Translations under genes and position numbers: made by a program | Assembly: GCA_040757065.1 (NCBI GenBank) | Contig: JBFLXR010000009.1 | Coordinates: 1 to 64,000, forward strand | Reading direction: 5' to 3' | DNA length: 64,000 bases | DNA from: JBFLXR01 sp040757065 | GTDB taxonomy: Bacteria > Pseudomonadota > Gammaproteobacteria > Burkholderiales > Gallionellaceae | Notes under the pieces: model-generated | Seen by the model: the letters and a program-made list of their open reading frames with translations, nothing else | What the model was told of the DNA's origin: nothing | Database searches by the model: none | Shown here: positions 7,692 to 16,425 of the stretch, in pieces | How the letters are laid out: each line of letters starts with the position of its first letter | How positions within the stretch are numbered: the stretch's first letter is position 1

Positions 7692-8449
7692 TCGCAAGAC
7701 TGCGTTTTTACCACACTGCCGGCAATTTTTTTCTGCATGGCGCGTATCTGAGCAGCCTGATCGCTATCGAGGCGCCTGAAACCGAAGGTGGAAAATTGCG
7801 CTTTGCCCATACGTTCGCCCCACTCCACGCCGGTCACCCCTTTGGCCTTCAGGCTGGCATACAAACTCTGCGCAGCTTCCTTGCTCTTAAAAAAGCCCAG
7901 CGAGACCGCACGCGACCATTCGCCTTCATCCTGTATCAGGAAGTAGTCTTTCGGCCCGAGACCCCGCGTTTTCAACATGGCGATCTGCTGTTCGGTTTCG
8001 GACTGTTTCTTTTGCGGCGGCAAGTACACCCAATAGCCGATCGCATGCGGCGCACTATGTACCGAGAGGCGATCTCCCAGCTTCAGCGGTTCCAACATTT
8101 GTTTTGCGCGTTGCCGATCCGCCTCCCCGAACTCGCCCCACAGCAGGCATACCAAATGTGCCGAGGTATCATGTACCTTGGGCGCAATCGCTGAGGGGGC
8201 GGAAGATTGAACAGCCGCAGAAGCGGTAACCGCCGCCGCGACCGGGGATGCGGCGACAGGTGCGGAAGGCACAGCAAGCGCCGTCGGCGCGCTCGCAGGC
8301 TGTAGCGTCCGCAGCAGCTCGATTTTTTCCGCATTCAATTCCTGATGCGCAGCATCCGGCTTGTCGCCAGTAGGCGCCGATGATCCGTGCAGCAACAAGA
8401 ACAGTACGGTATTCGCCAGCAGCAATGCACCGAACAACCACTTCCTCAT
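7688..8449 (-). CDS. SPOR-domain membrane-anchored protein
   Basis: A 253-aa protein with one N-terminal membrane anchor (residues 4-20, KWLFGALLLANTVLFLLL). A long Ala/Pro/Ser-rich periplasmic linker follows (about 45-95), and the C-terminal half ends in a SPOR domain (about 150-225, DYFLIQDEGEWSRAVSLGFF and AAQSLYASLKAKGV). SPOR domains bind denuded peptidoglycan at division sites, so a cell-envelope role is likely. Its ATG overlaps the coaX stop (ATGA), making it the last gene of the birA-coaX unit. The linker is low-complexity and may vary in length between strains. The exact function is unknown. Confidence 0.8.
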   Translation of the reverse strand: MRKWLFGALLLANTVLFLLLHGSSAPTGDKPDAAHQELNAEKIELLRTLQPASAPTALAVPSAPVAASPVAAAVTASAAVQSSAPSAIAPKVHDTSAHLVCLLWGEFGEADRQRAKQMLEPLKLGDRLSVHSAPHAIGYWVYLPPQKKQSETEQQIAMLKTRGLGPKDYFLIQDEGEWSRAVSLGFFKSKEAAQSLYASLKAKGVTGVEWGERMGKAQFSTFGFRRLDSDQAAQIRAMQKKIAGSVVKTQSCD

Positions 8450-9168
8450 GCTTCCGTTTCCTCCGCGATACGCTTTAGCCCCTGCAAGACCAGATCCTCT
8501 ATATGCATGTGCGGCAATTCAAGTTGATCCGCCACATGCATAGCCGCTCCGCCGCTAATGATACAACGCGCAGACGGAGTCTGCGCTTGCAGCAAAGTAT
8601 ATTGACGGCCAATCGCCCCCAGCGTGGCCTGTAATGCACCGTTATACAGCGCATCGGCGGTATTGCGCGGAAATGTCTGCACCATCCCTTCGTCAGCCGA
8701 TAATTGTGCCGCCGCCTCGCTCAAGCTGCGTTGCATCAGCGCCATGCCGGGCAGAATTAACCCGCCGAGAAACACACCCTCTCCCGTCAGGGCATCCACT
8801 GTGGTGGCCGTACCGCAATTCACGACCAGACAGGCGCACCGCACCGCATGCCACGCGCCGATCAACGCCGCCCAGCGGTCGCTGCCGAGCTGCGCCGGAA
8901 GCGCATACCCGTTGCGCACACCGCATTGCTCGGCTTGCGCTTCGACAAACTTCGGTTCGACCGGCCACTGCCGGCACACCGTCCGCAGCCGTTCGGCCAT
9001 TTCCGCACCTGCCACATTGCTCGCCACAATCCGGCTCGGCGCAGGCAACTCCCGCCACAGTCCGTCCAACCGCGACCATTCGGCATTGTTTACCGCACCG
9101 CGCACACTTTCCTGCCCGCACACCAGCATCCATTTGACACGACTATTTCCCGCATCGATCAGCAACAT
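8446..9168 (-). CDS. coaX: Type III pantothenate kinase
   Basis: Catalyses ATP-dependent phosphorylation of pantothenate, the first step of CoA synthesis. The 240-aa length is normal. It begins with the ASKHA-fold phosphate motif DAGNSRVKW, has the GSDRWAALIGA segment near 95-105, VVNCGTATTVDAL near 117-129 (the Asp base of the type III family) and GGLILPGM near 135. It overlaps birA by 10 bases upstream and the SPOR gene downstream. The birA-coaX pair is common in betaproteobacteria. coaD, a later step of the same pathway, lies at 33639. Confidence 0.95.
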   Translation of the reverse strand: MLLIDAGNSRVKWMLVCGQESVRGAVNNAEWSRLDGLWRELPAPSRIVASNVAGAEMAERLRTVCRQWPVEPKFVEAQAEQCGVRNGYALPAQLGSDRWAALIGAWHAVRCACLVVNCGTATTVDALTGEGVFLGGLILPGMALMQRSLSEAAAQLSADEGMVQTFPRNTADALYNGALQATLGAIGRQYTLLQAQTPSARCIISGGAAMHVADQLELPHMHIEDLVLQGLKRIAEETEA

Positions 9169-10148
9169 GCTCTTACCCGCAAACTGACTTCGCCAGAATT
9201 GACGATCTGCTCGCCCTGTTCAGTTTCCAACCGCAGACCGCCCTCATCGGTTACGCCGCGCACCACGCCATCCAGCGATTGTCCGTTCGGCATCAGCAAA
9301 CGTACGGGACGATCCTGCCACACATGATATCGCTCCCATTCCGGCCGCATTCCGGCGAATCCGCTTTGCCCGAAAGCGCGCAGCGTATTGGCGAGCGCCA
9401 TCAAGATCAAGGCAAACAGCCGGTTGCGTTCTGGCAGTGTCACGCCTTCCCGCGCCAACGCCCCGACCGGCTGATCGACTTGCCCGGTTTCAGGCAGTCG
9501 CAGGTTGATGCCGACACCGATCACCACTGCACTCGGCCCCAACACATCGCCCTGCGCCTCGATCAATATTCCAGCCAGTTTACCGCGCTCGTCCAGCACA
9601 TCGTTCGGCCATTTCAGTCCGGCCTGCGCAATCCCCAACTCGCGCAGTACGCGCACCAAGGCGACACCCACCGCCAGACTCAGGCCGGACAACCCGTTCA
9701 GTCCGCAACCGAATCTCCACAGCAGCGAAAAAGTCAGCGCCTGCCCGAGTCCTGCATGCCAGCGCCGCCCGAAGCGCCCGCGACCGCCGCTTTGCCACTC
9801 TGCCGCCAGCACCGTTCCGCTGCGCGCACCTTGGGCGGCCTGCTGCAACAACCGGGTATTCGTGGAGTCCGTCGCATCGACCACCTGCAATTGCAATTCA
9901 TTCGCAAGCCCGCCCAATTCCGCTTGAATGCGCTGCGGCTCCAGCCATTCCGGCGGATTGCGCAGGCTGTAACCGCGCCCGCGCACACTGAACAATTCCA
10001 GACCGAAATCGGCAGCATCGCGCAGGGCATGATGAATGCTCGCGCGGGAAACGCCTAGCTGCTGCGCCAAAACCTCCCCGGAATGAAAATCACCGTCGCT
10101 CAACAAGCGTAGCGCAGCAATGGTGAGCGGTTTCGGCGCAGCACTCAT
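9159..10148 (-). CDS. birA: Biotin-protein ligase / biotin operon repressor
   Basis: A bifunctional 329-aa BirA. The N-terminal winged HTH (residues 6-60, with VSRASIHHALRDAADFGLEL) suits DNA binding, so repressor activity is likely. The ligase core carries GGRGRFGRRWHAGLGQALTF, the biotin-binding glycine/arginine loop, then LKWPNDVL and KLAGILIEA. The C-terminal SH3-like domain follows near 275-325. It activates biotin to biotinyl-AMP and biotinylates carboxylase carrier protein. Its ATG overlaps the stop of the upstream patatin-like gene (ATGA), and it is followed by coaX. Confidence 0.95.
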   Translation of the reverse strand: MSAAPKPLTIAALRLLSDGDFHSGEVLAQQLGVSRASIHHALRDAADFGLELFSVRGRGYSLRNPPEWLEPQRIQAELGGLANELQLQVVDATDSTNTRLLQQAAQGARSGTVLAAEWQSGGRGRFGRRWHAGLGQALTFSLLWRFGCGLNGLSGLSLAVGVALVRVLRELGIAQAGLKWPNDVLDERGKLAGILIEAQGDVLGPSAVVIGVGINLRLPETGQVDQPVGALAREGVTLPERNRLFALILMALANTLRAFGQSGFAGMRPEWERYHVWQDRPVRLLMPNGQSLDGVVRGVTDEGGLRLETEQGEQIVNSGEVSLRVRACC

Positions 10149-11308
10149 TGCGGGAAACCCGGCGCAGGCTGCTCGTCCGACGCATCGAGGAAAGCAAGAA
10201 TCTCAGCCTTGCGCTGCGTGGCATCCTGATAACCTAGATCGATCAGCGCCCGGCAGAAAGCCTTATCGAACAGCAGATAGCTGACCAGATTGCTACCGCC
10301 GCGCCGCATCGCCCCGATCAGGCGCAACAACAGGCGTATTGTCCACGGCAACCGTCCCGCATGCTGCTCGGCAATCTGAGCAATGGAAACGCTCGGGGCG
10401 ATCACCAACACATCCACGTGCTGCAAATCGGCTTCCTTGCGCCGTTCCTCGGGAATTAATTCCAAAGTACGGTTGATCCGCTGAATCCGCTCCAGATCGA
10501 CTTCCAGCGCGTCCAGAAAAATCGTGTCCAGCGCATGTCCGGCGACTTGCGCCAGCGACGGATATTCGCTGATCTGGTTTTGCCTTGGCTGCTCCGGCGC
10601 ATGCCGGATGCCGATCACCAACACCCGCGTCGCGCCGGTATGCAAGGCGGCACTGATTGGCGCAATCTGGCGCATAGAGCCGTCGCCGAAATATTCACGG
10701 TTCACCCGCACCGGCGGAAAAAGAAAAGGAATCGCTGTCGAGGCCAGTAAATGTTTCAGCCCGATTTGAGTTGGTAAACCGATACGGCGCGCCCGCTTCC
10801 ACGGGGCAATTTCCGGCACACCCTGATAGAACGTCACCGATTCGCCGGACGCGTAGCCTGAAGCGGTAATCGCCAAGGCATGCAGCATGCCCGCATCGAT
10901 TGAGGCCTGAATTTTCTCGCACGGCAAGATTTGTTCGAGCAAACGGGCGGTCGGACGGTTATCCAGCAAGGATTCGCGGGTGCCGAGCCGGATGCCAAAA
11001 CCGCTTAGCAACAAACCCGCAAACCAGCGTACGCTATTAGCGAACACACCCGGCGCATCGGTTCGATATACATCGCTAACACGGAAATTTTTCCAGACCT
11101 CCAGCAAATACTGGACGCCCTGATGAAAATGACGGGCATTGATCGCCAGCGTGGCGGCATTCAACGCCCCGGCAGAGGAGCCGCAAATCACCGGGAAAGG
11201 ATTGTGCGCACGGTGCGGCAGCCATTCGGCCATCGCTTTCAGCACCCCGGCCTGATAGGCGGCGCGTGCGCCGCCGCCAGTCAGCACTAAACCGAGCCGC
11301 CTAGCCAT
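10145..11308 (-). CDS. Patatin-like phospholipase family protein
   Basis: 387 aa. It has the glycine-rich oxyanion loop GGGARAAYQAGVLKA (residues 11-25), the nucleophile elbow GSSAG with Ser45, and a DG dyad at Asp209 (EYFGDGSM). These give a complete Ser-Asp catalytic dyad for acyl-ester hydrolysis, probably of phospholipids. There is no signal peptide, so it should act in the cytoplasm or at the inner membrane face. It starts 10 bases after the small upstream gene and is coupled to birA. The link to birA may only reflect operon structure. The physiological substrate is unknown. Confidence 0.88.
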   Translation of the reverse strand: MARRLGLVLTGGGARAAYQAGVLKAMAEWLPHRAHNPFPVICGSSAGALNAATLAINARHFHQGVQYLLEVWKNFRVSDVYRTDAPGVFANSVRWFAGLLLSGFGIRLGTRESLLDNRPTARLLEQILPCEKIQASIDAGMLHALAITASGYASGESVTFYQGVPEIAPWKRARRIGLPTQIGLKHLLASTAIPFLFPPVRVNREYFGDGSMRQIAPISAALHTGATRVLVIGIRHAPEQPRQNQISEYPSLAQVAGHALDTIFLDALEVDLERIQRINRTLELIPEERRKEADLQHVDVLVIAPSVSIAQIAEQHAGRLPWTIRLLLRLIGAMRRGGSNLVSYLLFDKAFCRALIDLGYQDATQRKAEILAFLDASDEQPAPGFPQ

Positions 11309-11318
11309 CGCCGTGCCG

Positions 11319-11570
11319 TTAGGCCTCCGATTCGGCCTGCACGGTTTCTAATGCGTCCTTCAACGTCTCTTCCGGCAGATCGTTGACGCATTTCGAAAGC
11401 ATTTCCGCTGCTTCCGCGGCCTCTGGCGGCAGTTCGCGCGCATCGGTATTCGCCACCAGAACAGCAGCTGCGCCCACCACACGCAACAATCCGTTGCGTT
11501 CCTGCATCAGCATTTCCAGCTCCTCGCGGAGCATCTCGATTTCTTGCGGATTCATTTGATCATGCGGCAT
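11319..11570 (-). CDS. Small conserved-looking protein of unknown function
   Basis: An 83-aa acidic protein. It begins with a helical stretch rich in Glu, Leu and Met (residues 7-28), probably a short coiled coil, followed by a small hydrophobic segment (AAAVLVANTD) and a second acidic helix. There are no Cys pairs or catalytic motifs. It sits 11 bases after maeB and 10 bases before the patatin gene, so it is co-transcribed with both. A second in-frame Met at residue 6 is a possible start. Function not recognised. Confidence 0.7.
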   Translation of the reverse strand: MPHDQMNPQEIEMLREELEMLMQERNGLLRVVGAAAVLVANTDARELPPEAAEAAEMLSKCVNDLPEETLKDALETVQAESEA

Positions 11571-11581
11571 AACTTTTCCTT

Positions 11582-13852
11582 CTAATGCGTTTTCACGGCA
11601 GCCACGGCCAACGCGCTCATATTCACGATCCGGCGCACAGTCGCAGAAGCCGTCAACACATGCACCGACTTACCTGCACCGAGCAAAATCGGGCCGATGG
11701 CAATCCCATCGCCCGCAACGGTTTTCAGCAAATTGTAGGCGATATTCGCTGCATCCAAATTCGGCATCATCAGCAAATTCGCTTCGCCCTTCAGTCGCGA
11801 ACCGGGCAGCAACTGCGCACGAATCGCCTCGGACAAGGCTGCATCACCGTGCATTTCGCCTTCCACTTCCAATTCCGGTGCGCGTTGCTCCAGCAATGCG
11901 CGCGCACGCGCCATTTTTTCTGCGGACGGGTTATTAAAGCTACCGAAGTTCGAATGCGACAACAACGCCACTTTCGGCGTAATGCCGAAGCGACGCACCT
12001 CTTCCGCCGCCAGCAAAGTCATCTCGGCAACTTCCTCGGCCGTCGGGTCGAGGTTGATGTGGGTGTCGCAAATGAACAGATTATGCTTGTGCAACGGCAA
12101 TAAATTCAGCGCGGCATACAAGCTTGCGCCCGGCGCATAGCCGATCAACTCGCGCACCACTGGCAAATGGTCGTGCGGCTGCCCGACCGAACCGCACAGC
12201 ATCGCATCGCCCGCCCCCATGCGCAGCAGCATGGCCGCAATCAGGGTAGTGTTATTGCGCATCGCGTACTTGGCCGCCTCCTGCGTCACCCCTTTGCGTT
12301 GCATCAGGCGGTGATATTCGGTCCAGTATTCACGGTAACGCGGGTCGTCTTCGGGATTCACCAGCTCAAAATGCTCGCCCGCACGAATGCGCAACCCCAG
12401 CTTGCGAATGCGCGCCTCGACCACTGCCGGCCGGCCGACCAGAATCGGGTAGGCCAAGCCTTCGTCCACGACGGTCTGCACTGCATGCAACACGCGCTGG
12501 TCTTCGCCCTCGGCGTAAATCAGGCGCTTGGGCGATTGCTTAGCCAGTTCGAACACCGGCTTCATCAGGAAACCGGACTGGTAAATGAAATGCGATAACT
12601 GCTCGCGGTACGCCTCCATGTCGGCAATCGGGCGCTCCGCAATGCCGCTGTCCATCGCCGCTTGCGCCACGGCCGGGGCGATGGTGGTAATCAGACGCGG
12701 ATCGAACGGCTTGGGGATCAGATATTCCGAGCCGAAACGCAAGCTCTCTTCGCCATACACGGCTGCCACCGCATCGGATTGCTCGGCTTCGGCCAATTCC
12801 GCAATCGCATAAACTGCGGCCCGTTTCATCGCCTCATTGATCGTGGTCGCACCGACATCCAGCGCCCCGCGGAAAATATACGGGAAGCACAAGGCATTGT
12901 TGACCTGATTCGGATAGTCGGAACGACCGGTCGCCATCACGGCGTCCGAACGCACTGCCTTGACCTGTTCCGGCAAAATCTCCGGCGTCGGATTAGCCAG
13001 CGCAAAGATCAGTGGCTGCGCAGCCATTTGCGCCACCATTTCCGGTTTCAGCACGCCGGCGGCAGACAAACCAAGAAACACATCGGCACCGGCGATTACC
13101 TCGCCCAAGGTGCGCGCCGAGGTATCCACAGCGTAGCGCGCCTTATTGTCGTCCATTTCTTCGGTGCGGCCTTGATACACCACACCCTTGATATCGGTTA
13201 CAACGATATTTTCCCGACGCACGCCGAGGCCGACCAGCATATCCAGACAGGCCAGCGCCGCCGCCCCCGCGCCGGAAGCCACCAGCTTCACCTCTTCGAT
13301 TTTCTTGCCGACGACTTTCAGCCCGTTCAACAAAGCCGCACCAACGATAATCGCCGTGCCGTGCTGGTCATCGTGGAACACCGGAATTTTCATGCGTTCG
13401 CGCAACTTGCGCTCGATATAAAAGCACTCCGGCGCTTTAATATCTTCCAGATTGATACCGCCGAATGTCGGCTCCAGTGAAGCGATGATTTCCACCAGCT
13501 TATCGGGATCGCGCTCATCGATTTCAATGTCGAACACATCGATTCCGGCAAACTTTTTGAACAGTACCCCCTTGCCTTCCATGACCGGTTTAGATGCCAG
13601 CGGGCCGATAGCCCCCAGCCCCAGCACGGCCGTGCCATTGCTGATTACCGCCACCAGATTGCCGCGGGCCGTCACCGTACGCGCCTCGCCCGGGTCGTCT
13701 ACAATCGCTTCGCAGGCGGCCGCCACGCCGGGCGAATAGGCCAGCGCCAAATCGCGTTGGGTGGTCATCGGCTTGCTCGGCACGACGGTGATTTTTCCCG
13801 GAGGGGATTGGCGGTGATATTGCAGTGCCGCCTGACGCAGTTGCTCGTCCAT
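11582..13852 (-). CDS. maeB: NADP-dependent malic enzyme with phosphotransacetylase-like domain
   Basis: 756 aa from ATG 13850-13852, the normal length for the MaeB hybrid. The N-terminal two-thirds is malic enzyme, with LALAYSPGVAAACEAI, FGGINLEDIKAPECF (metal and substrate site) and the nucleotide-binding VASGAGAAALACLDM. The C-terminal third (about 430-756) is a phosphotransacetylase-like regulatory domain, recognisable from GMLMRMGAGDAMLCG-type and LSHSNFGSF segments. It makes pyruvate, CO2 and NADPH from malate. A longer frame to 13927 adds 25 unlikely residues. First gene of the minus-strand unit running to the SPOR gene. Confidence 0.95.
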   Translation of the reverse strand: MDEQLRQAALQYHRQSPPGKITVVPSKPMTTQRDLALAYSPGVAAACEAIVDDPGEARTVTARGNLVAVISNGTAVLGLGAIGPLASKPVMEGKGVLFKKFAGIDVFDIEIDERDPDKLVEIIASLEPTFGGINLEDIKAPECFYIERKLRERMKIPVFHDDQHGTAIIVGAALLNGLKVVGKKIEEVKLVASGAGAAALACLDMLVGLGVRRENIVVTDIKGVVYQGRTEEMDDNKARYAVDTSARTLGEVIAGADVFLGLSAAGVLKPEMVAQMAAQPLIFALANPTPEILPEQVKAVRSDAVMATGRSDYPNQVNNALCFPYIFRGALDVGATTINEAMKRAAVYAIAELAEAEQSDAVAAVYGEESLRFGSEYLIPKPFDPRLITTIAPAVAQAAMDSGIAERPIADMEAYREQLSHFIYQSGFLMKPVFELAKQSPKRLIYAEGEDQRVLHAVQTVVDEGLAYPILVGRPAVVEARIRKLGLRIRAGEHFELVNPEDDPRYREYWTEYHRLMQRKGVTQEAAKYAMRNNTTLIAAMLLRMGAGDAMLCGSVGQPHDHLPVVRELIGYAPGASLYAALNLLPLHKHNLFICDTHINLDPTAEEVAEMTLLAAEEVRRFGITPKVALLSHSNFGSFNNPSAEKMARARALLEQRAPELEVEGEMHGDAALSEAIRAQLLPGSRLKGEANLLMMPNLDAANIAYNLLKTVAGDGIAIGPILLGAGKSVHVLTASATVRRIVNMSALAVAAVKTH

Positions 13853-14005
13853 CTTATTCTCAATCCGCTTAACTATTAATACCGGTGCGATTATACCCCC
13901 TGCCGACCAAGGCTGCCGCGCTATCACACGCCCCGCAGCCCCGACAACTGCGCAATATCGGGCAAATCCCTAATTCATAACCGGAGAATAAAATCAGTTG
14001 GTTGC

Positions 14006-14011
14006 TATAAT
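14006..14011 (+). promoter_or_regulatory. -10 element for the hydrolase-ACP-ketosynthase cassette
   Basis: A perfect TATAAT, 30 bases before the ATG at 14041, with a G-T-T-G-C context on its 5' side. I see no good -35 box. Its position argues against a start at 14014, which would lie inside the promoter. Confidence 0.45.
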
Positions 14012-14040
14012 ATTTGGCTTTGTGCTTTCCGATCTTCCTC

Positions 14041-14913
14041 ATGAAACCGGTTGAAATGATCGCTGGCGAACATGCCGTATTATTAATCCACGGCCTGACC
14101 AGCACCCCCATCGAGCTGCAACCCCTGATCAAACGTCTGCACAAGGCAGGGTACACTGTACGTGCGCCCTATTTTTCGGGCTATAGCTACGAAACCGGCT
14201 TTACTGCCCGATCCGTCACCCCGTGGCAAAACTGGCATGCTCAGGTATTGCACGAACTGAAGGAAATGAAGAAGCAATACAAAACCGTTTCGGTCGGCGG
14301 CTTGTGCATGGGGGCGGTACTGGCGCTTAGCGCCGCCGGAGAAACCATCGAAGAAATCGACGGACTCATTCTGCTCGCCACAACTTTGTATTACGATGGC
14401 TGGAGCATTCCCTGGTATCGTTTCTTGCTGCCGCTGGGCTACTACACACCATTCCGCTATTGGTACGCCTACCGCGAACGCCAGCCATTCGGCCTGAAAA
14501 ACGCAGCACTGCGTCAGTGGGTGGAACGCGAAATGGGCCACAAAACCTCATCTATCGCCGGAGCGGCAAAGCTAACCTTGCCCGCAATTCATGAGGGGGA
14601 GCTGCTCATTAAGTCGGTTAAGCGCAAGTTATCAAAGATTACCGCTCCCGCGCTCATTATTCATGCCGAGGAAGATGATGTTTCCACACCGCGCAGCGCA
14701 GACTTCGTCGCGGCACATATCAAATCGACAAAACTGCAAAAGGTCATGTTGCGCGACAGCTACCACATGATCACCCTCGACAACGAACGTGATCATGTAG
14801 CCGATGAGACCATCGCCTTCCTGAACCACCTGACCGGCAACGGCCAGCAAAATCCAGAGCCGCAGGCTATGGTATCATCCGCGCCGCGCTTAAGCTTGGT
14901 GCGCTCAGCTTAG
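14041..14913 (+). CDS. Alpha/beta hydrolase with a cysteine nucleophile elbow
   Basis: A 290-aa single-domain alpha/beta hydrolase of the carboxylesterase/monoglyceride-lipase type. LLIHGLTSTP (residues 14-23) is the oxyanion region. The nucleophile elbow reads GLCMG with Cys89 where most relatives have Ser, as in dienelactone hydrolases. The acid is in HAEEDDVSTP near 208-217 and the His in DSYHMITLDN near 245. No signal peptide. It is followed after 22 bases by an acyl carrier protein and a ketosynthase, so it may release or edit acyl chains on that carrier (inference). ATG chosen because a -10 box lies over the earlier start. Confidence 0.8.
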   Translation: MKPVEMIAGEHAVLLIHGLTSTPIELQPLIKRLHKAGYTVRAPYFSGYSYETGFTARSVTPWQNWHAQVLHELKEMKKQYKTVSVGGLCMGAVLALSAAGETIEEIDGLILLATTLYYDGWSIPWYRFLLPLGYYTPFRYWYAYRERQPFGLKNAALRQWVEREMGHKTSSIAGAAKLTLPAIHEGELLIKSVKRKLSKITAPALIIHAEEDDVSTPRSADFVAAHIKSTKLQKVMLRDSYHMITLDNERDHVADETIAFLNHLTGNGQQNPEPQAMVSSAPRLSLVRSA

Positions 14914-14935
14914 CGTTTAATGTGAAGGAACCGAC

Positions 14936-15187
14936 ATGAGCAATACCTTGCAAACCGTGCAACGCATGGTCGCCGAACAATTCGATCTCAAGCAGGACGA
15001 GCTGACCCCGGAAGCCACACTGGAATCGCAGGGACTGGACTCGCTCGCGGTTATCGAATTCATGTTTCATATCGAAGACGAATTCAAAATCAAGCTGACC
15101 AACGAGCGGCTGGAACATATTAAAACGCTGCAAGACGTGGTCGACATTATCGACCGCGCCTCCGCCGAACAACACGGGAAGGCATGA
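14936..15187 (+). CDS. Acyl carrier protein (accessory copy)
   Basis: 83 aa, the usual ACP size, acidic, with the phosphopantetheine attachment site in SQGLDSLAVIEF (Ser36). A good GAAGGAACCG ribosome site precedes it. Its stop overlaps the start of the ketosynthase (ATGA at 15184-15187). It is separate from the usual fabD-fabG-acpP-fabF cluster, which is not in this window, so it is probably a dedicated carrier for the enzymes around it and not the housekeeping AcpP. Substrate unknown. Confidence 0.92.
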   Translation: MSNTLQTVQRMVAEQFDLKQDELTPEATLESQGLDSLAVIEFMFHIEDEFKIKLTNERLEHIKTLQDVVDIIDRASAEQHGKA

Positions 15188-16425
15188 CCCGCCGCGTCGT
15201 CATCACCGGACTTGGCATCGTTTCCCCGCTGGGAATCGGATCGACCTTTTTTTTCGGAAATCTGATGGCAGGAAAATCCGGCATTCGTCGGCTGCAACAA
15301 GAATTCGTTGAGAAACTCGACATCAAGATCGGTGCAAATGTCGAAAATTTCGACCCGACAGCGTATTTTTCCAAGATTAAACTCACCGGCATGGAGCGAT
15401 TCAGTCAGTTCGCACTGGTTGCTGCCGAAGAGGCCGTGAGGGACGCCCAACTGCAACTGGACGAAACCGAGTTGCCGCGTGCAGGCGTATATATGGGCAC
15501 CGGCATGGGCGGGGCCGGCACACTGGAAGAAGGCTATATCGAGGTTTTCCTGCGCGACAATCCGCGCATCAAGCCATTCTCGGTGCTGTTGGCGATGAAC
15601 AATGCCGCAGCTTCGCACTTGTCGCTCACCTACCGACTGCAAGGACCAAACGTTACCTTCTCGACCGCCTGCGCTTCTTCCGCCATCGCCATCGGCGAAG
15701 CTTACCGCCAGATACGGCACGGCTATACCGATGTCATGCTGGCCGGCGGCTCGGAAGCCATGCTGACTTTCGGCGCAATGAAAGCATGGGAAGCCTTGCG
15801 CACACTTGCACCGGAAGATCCGTCAGACCCGGGCGCCTCGTGCAAACCTTTTTCCAAAAACCGCAATGGCTTGGTCTTAGGCGAGGGAGCAGCCGTACTG
15901 GTATTGGAAGATGCCGATCGCGCCCTCAAGCGCGGCGCCAAGATTTACGCAGAAATCGCCGGTTACGATTGCGCATCGGATGCGAGCCACATCACAAAAC
16001 CGGATGCCGCCGGACAAACACGCGCGATACAAAATGCATTGCGCTTCGCAGGAATGCAGCCGGAAGAAATCGGCTACATCAATGCACACGGCACCGCCAC
16101 GCTAGCGGGTGACATCGAAGAAACCAAAGCCATCAAGGCGGCTTTCGGCGAACACGCCCACCGGCTCGCTGTCAGCTCAACCAAATCGATGCATGGTCAC
16201 TTGATGGGTGCAACTGGCGCGGTCGAATTCATGGCTGCCGTTCTGGCGTTGCAACATCAAGCGCTACCGCCGACCATCAACCTGCACGACCCCGACCCGG
16301 AGTGCGACTTGGACTATGTACCGAACACCGGAAGACGCGGGGTAGAGCTTAACGCCGTCATGTCCAACTCGTTTGCCTTCGGAGGCAGCAACGCTGTTCT
16401 GATTGCCCGTCGTTACAACCCCTAA
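15184..16425 (+). CDS. Beta-ketoacyl-ACP synthase, FabF-like
   Basis: 413 aa with the complete KAS II triad: Cys163 in TACASSAIAIGEA, a His in NAHGTAT and a His in STKSMHGHLMGATGAVE. It condenses malonyl-ACP with an acyl primer. It is coupled to the dedicated ACP by ATGA and overlaps the convergent uracil-DNA glycosylase gene by 4 bases. With only hydrolase, ACP and ketosynthase present, the cassette lacks reductases and dehydratase and must borrow them from fatty-acid synthesis. A secondary fatty acid or short polyketide is possible. Not necessarily the housekeeping fabF. Confidence 0.92.
   Translation: MTRRVVITGLGIVSPLGIGSTFFFGNLMAGKSGIRRLQQEFVEKLDIKIGANVENFDPTAYFSKIKLTGMERFSQFALVAAEEAVRDAQLQLDETELPRAGVYMGTGMGGAGTLEEGYIEVFLRDNPRIKPFSVLLAMNNAAASHLSLTYRLQGPNVTFSTACASSAIAIGEAYRQIRHGYTDVMLAGGSEAMLTFGAMKAWEALRTLAPEDPSDPGASCKPFSKNRNGLVLGEGAAVLVLEDADRALKRGAKIYAEIAGYDCASDASHITKPDAAGQTRAIQNALRFAGMQPEEIGYINAHGTATLAGDIEETKAIKAAFGEHAHRLAVSSTKSMHGHLMGATGAVEFMAAVLALQHQALPPTINLHDPDPECDLDYVPNTGRRGVELNAVMSNSFAFGGSNAVLIARRYNP

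Noticed and set aside
7601..8194. A 197-codon plus-strand frame starting inside tRNA-Met
   Set aside because: It overlaps the tRNA and its promoter and lies antisense to the SPOR gene.
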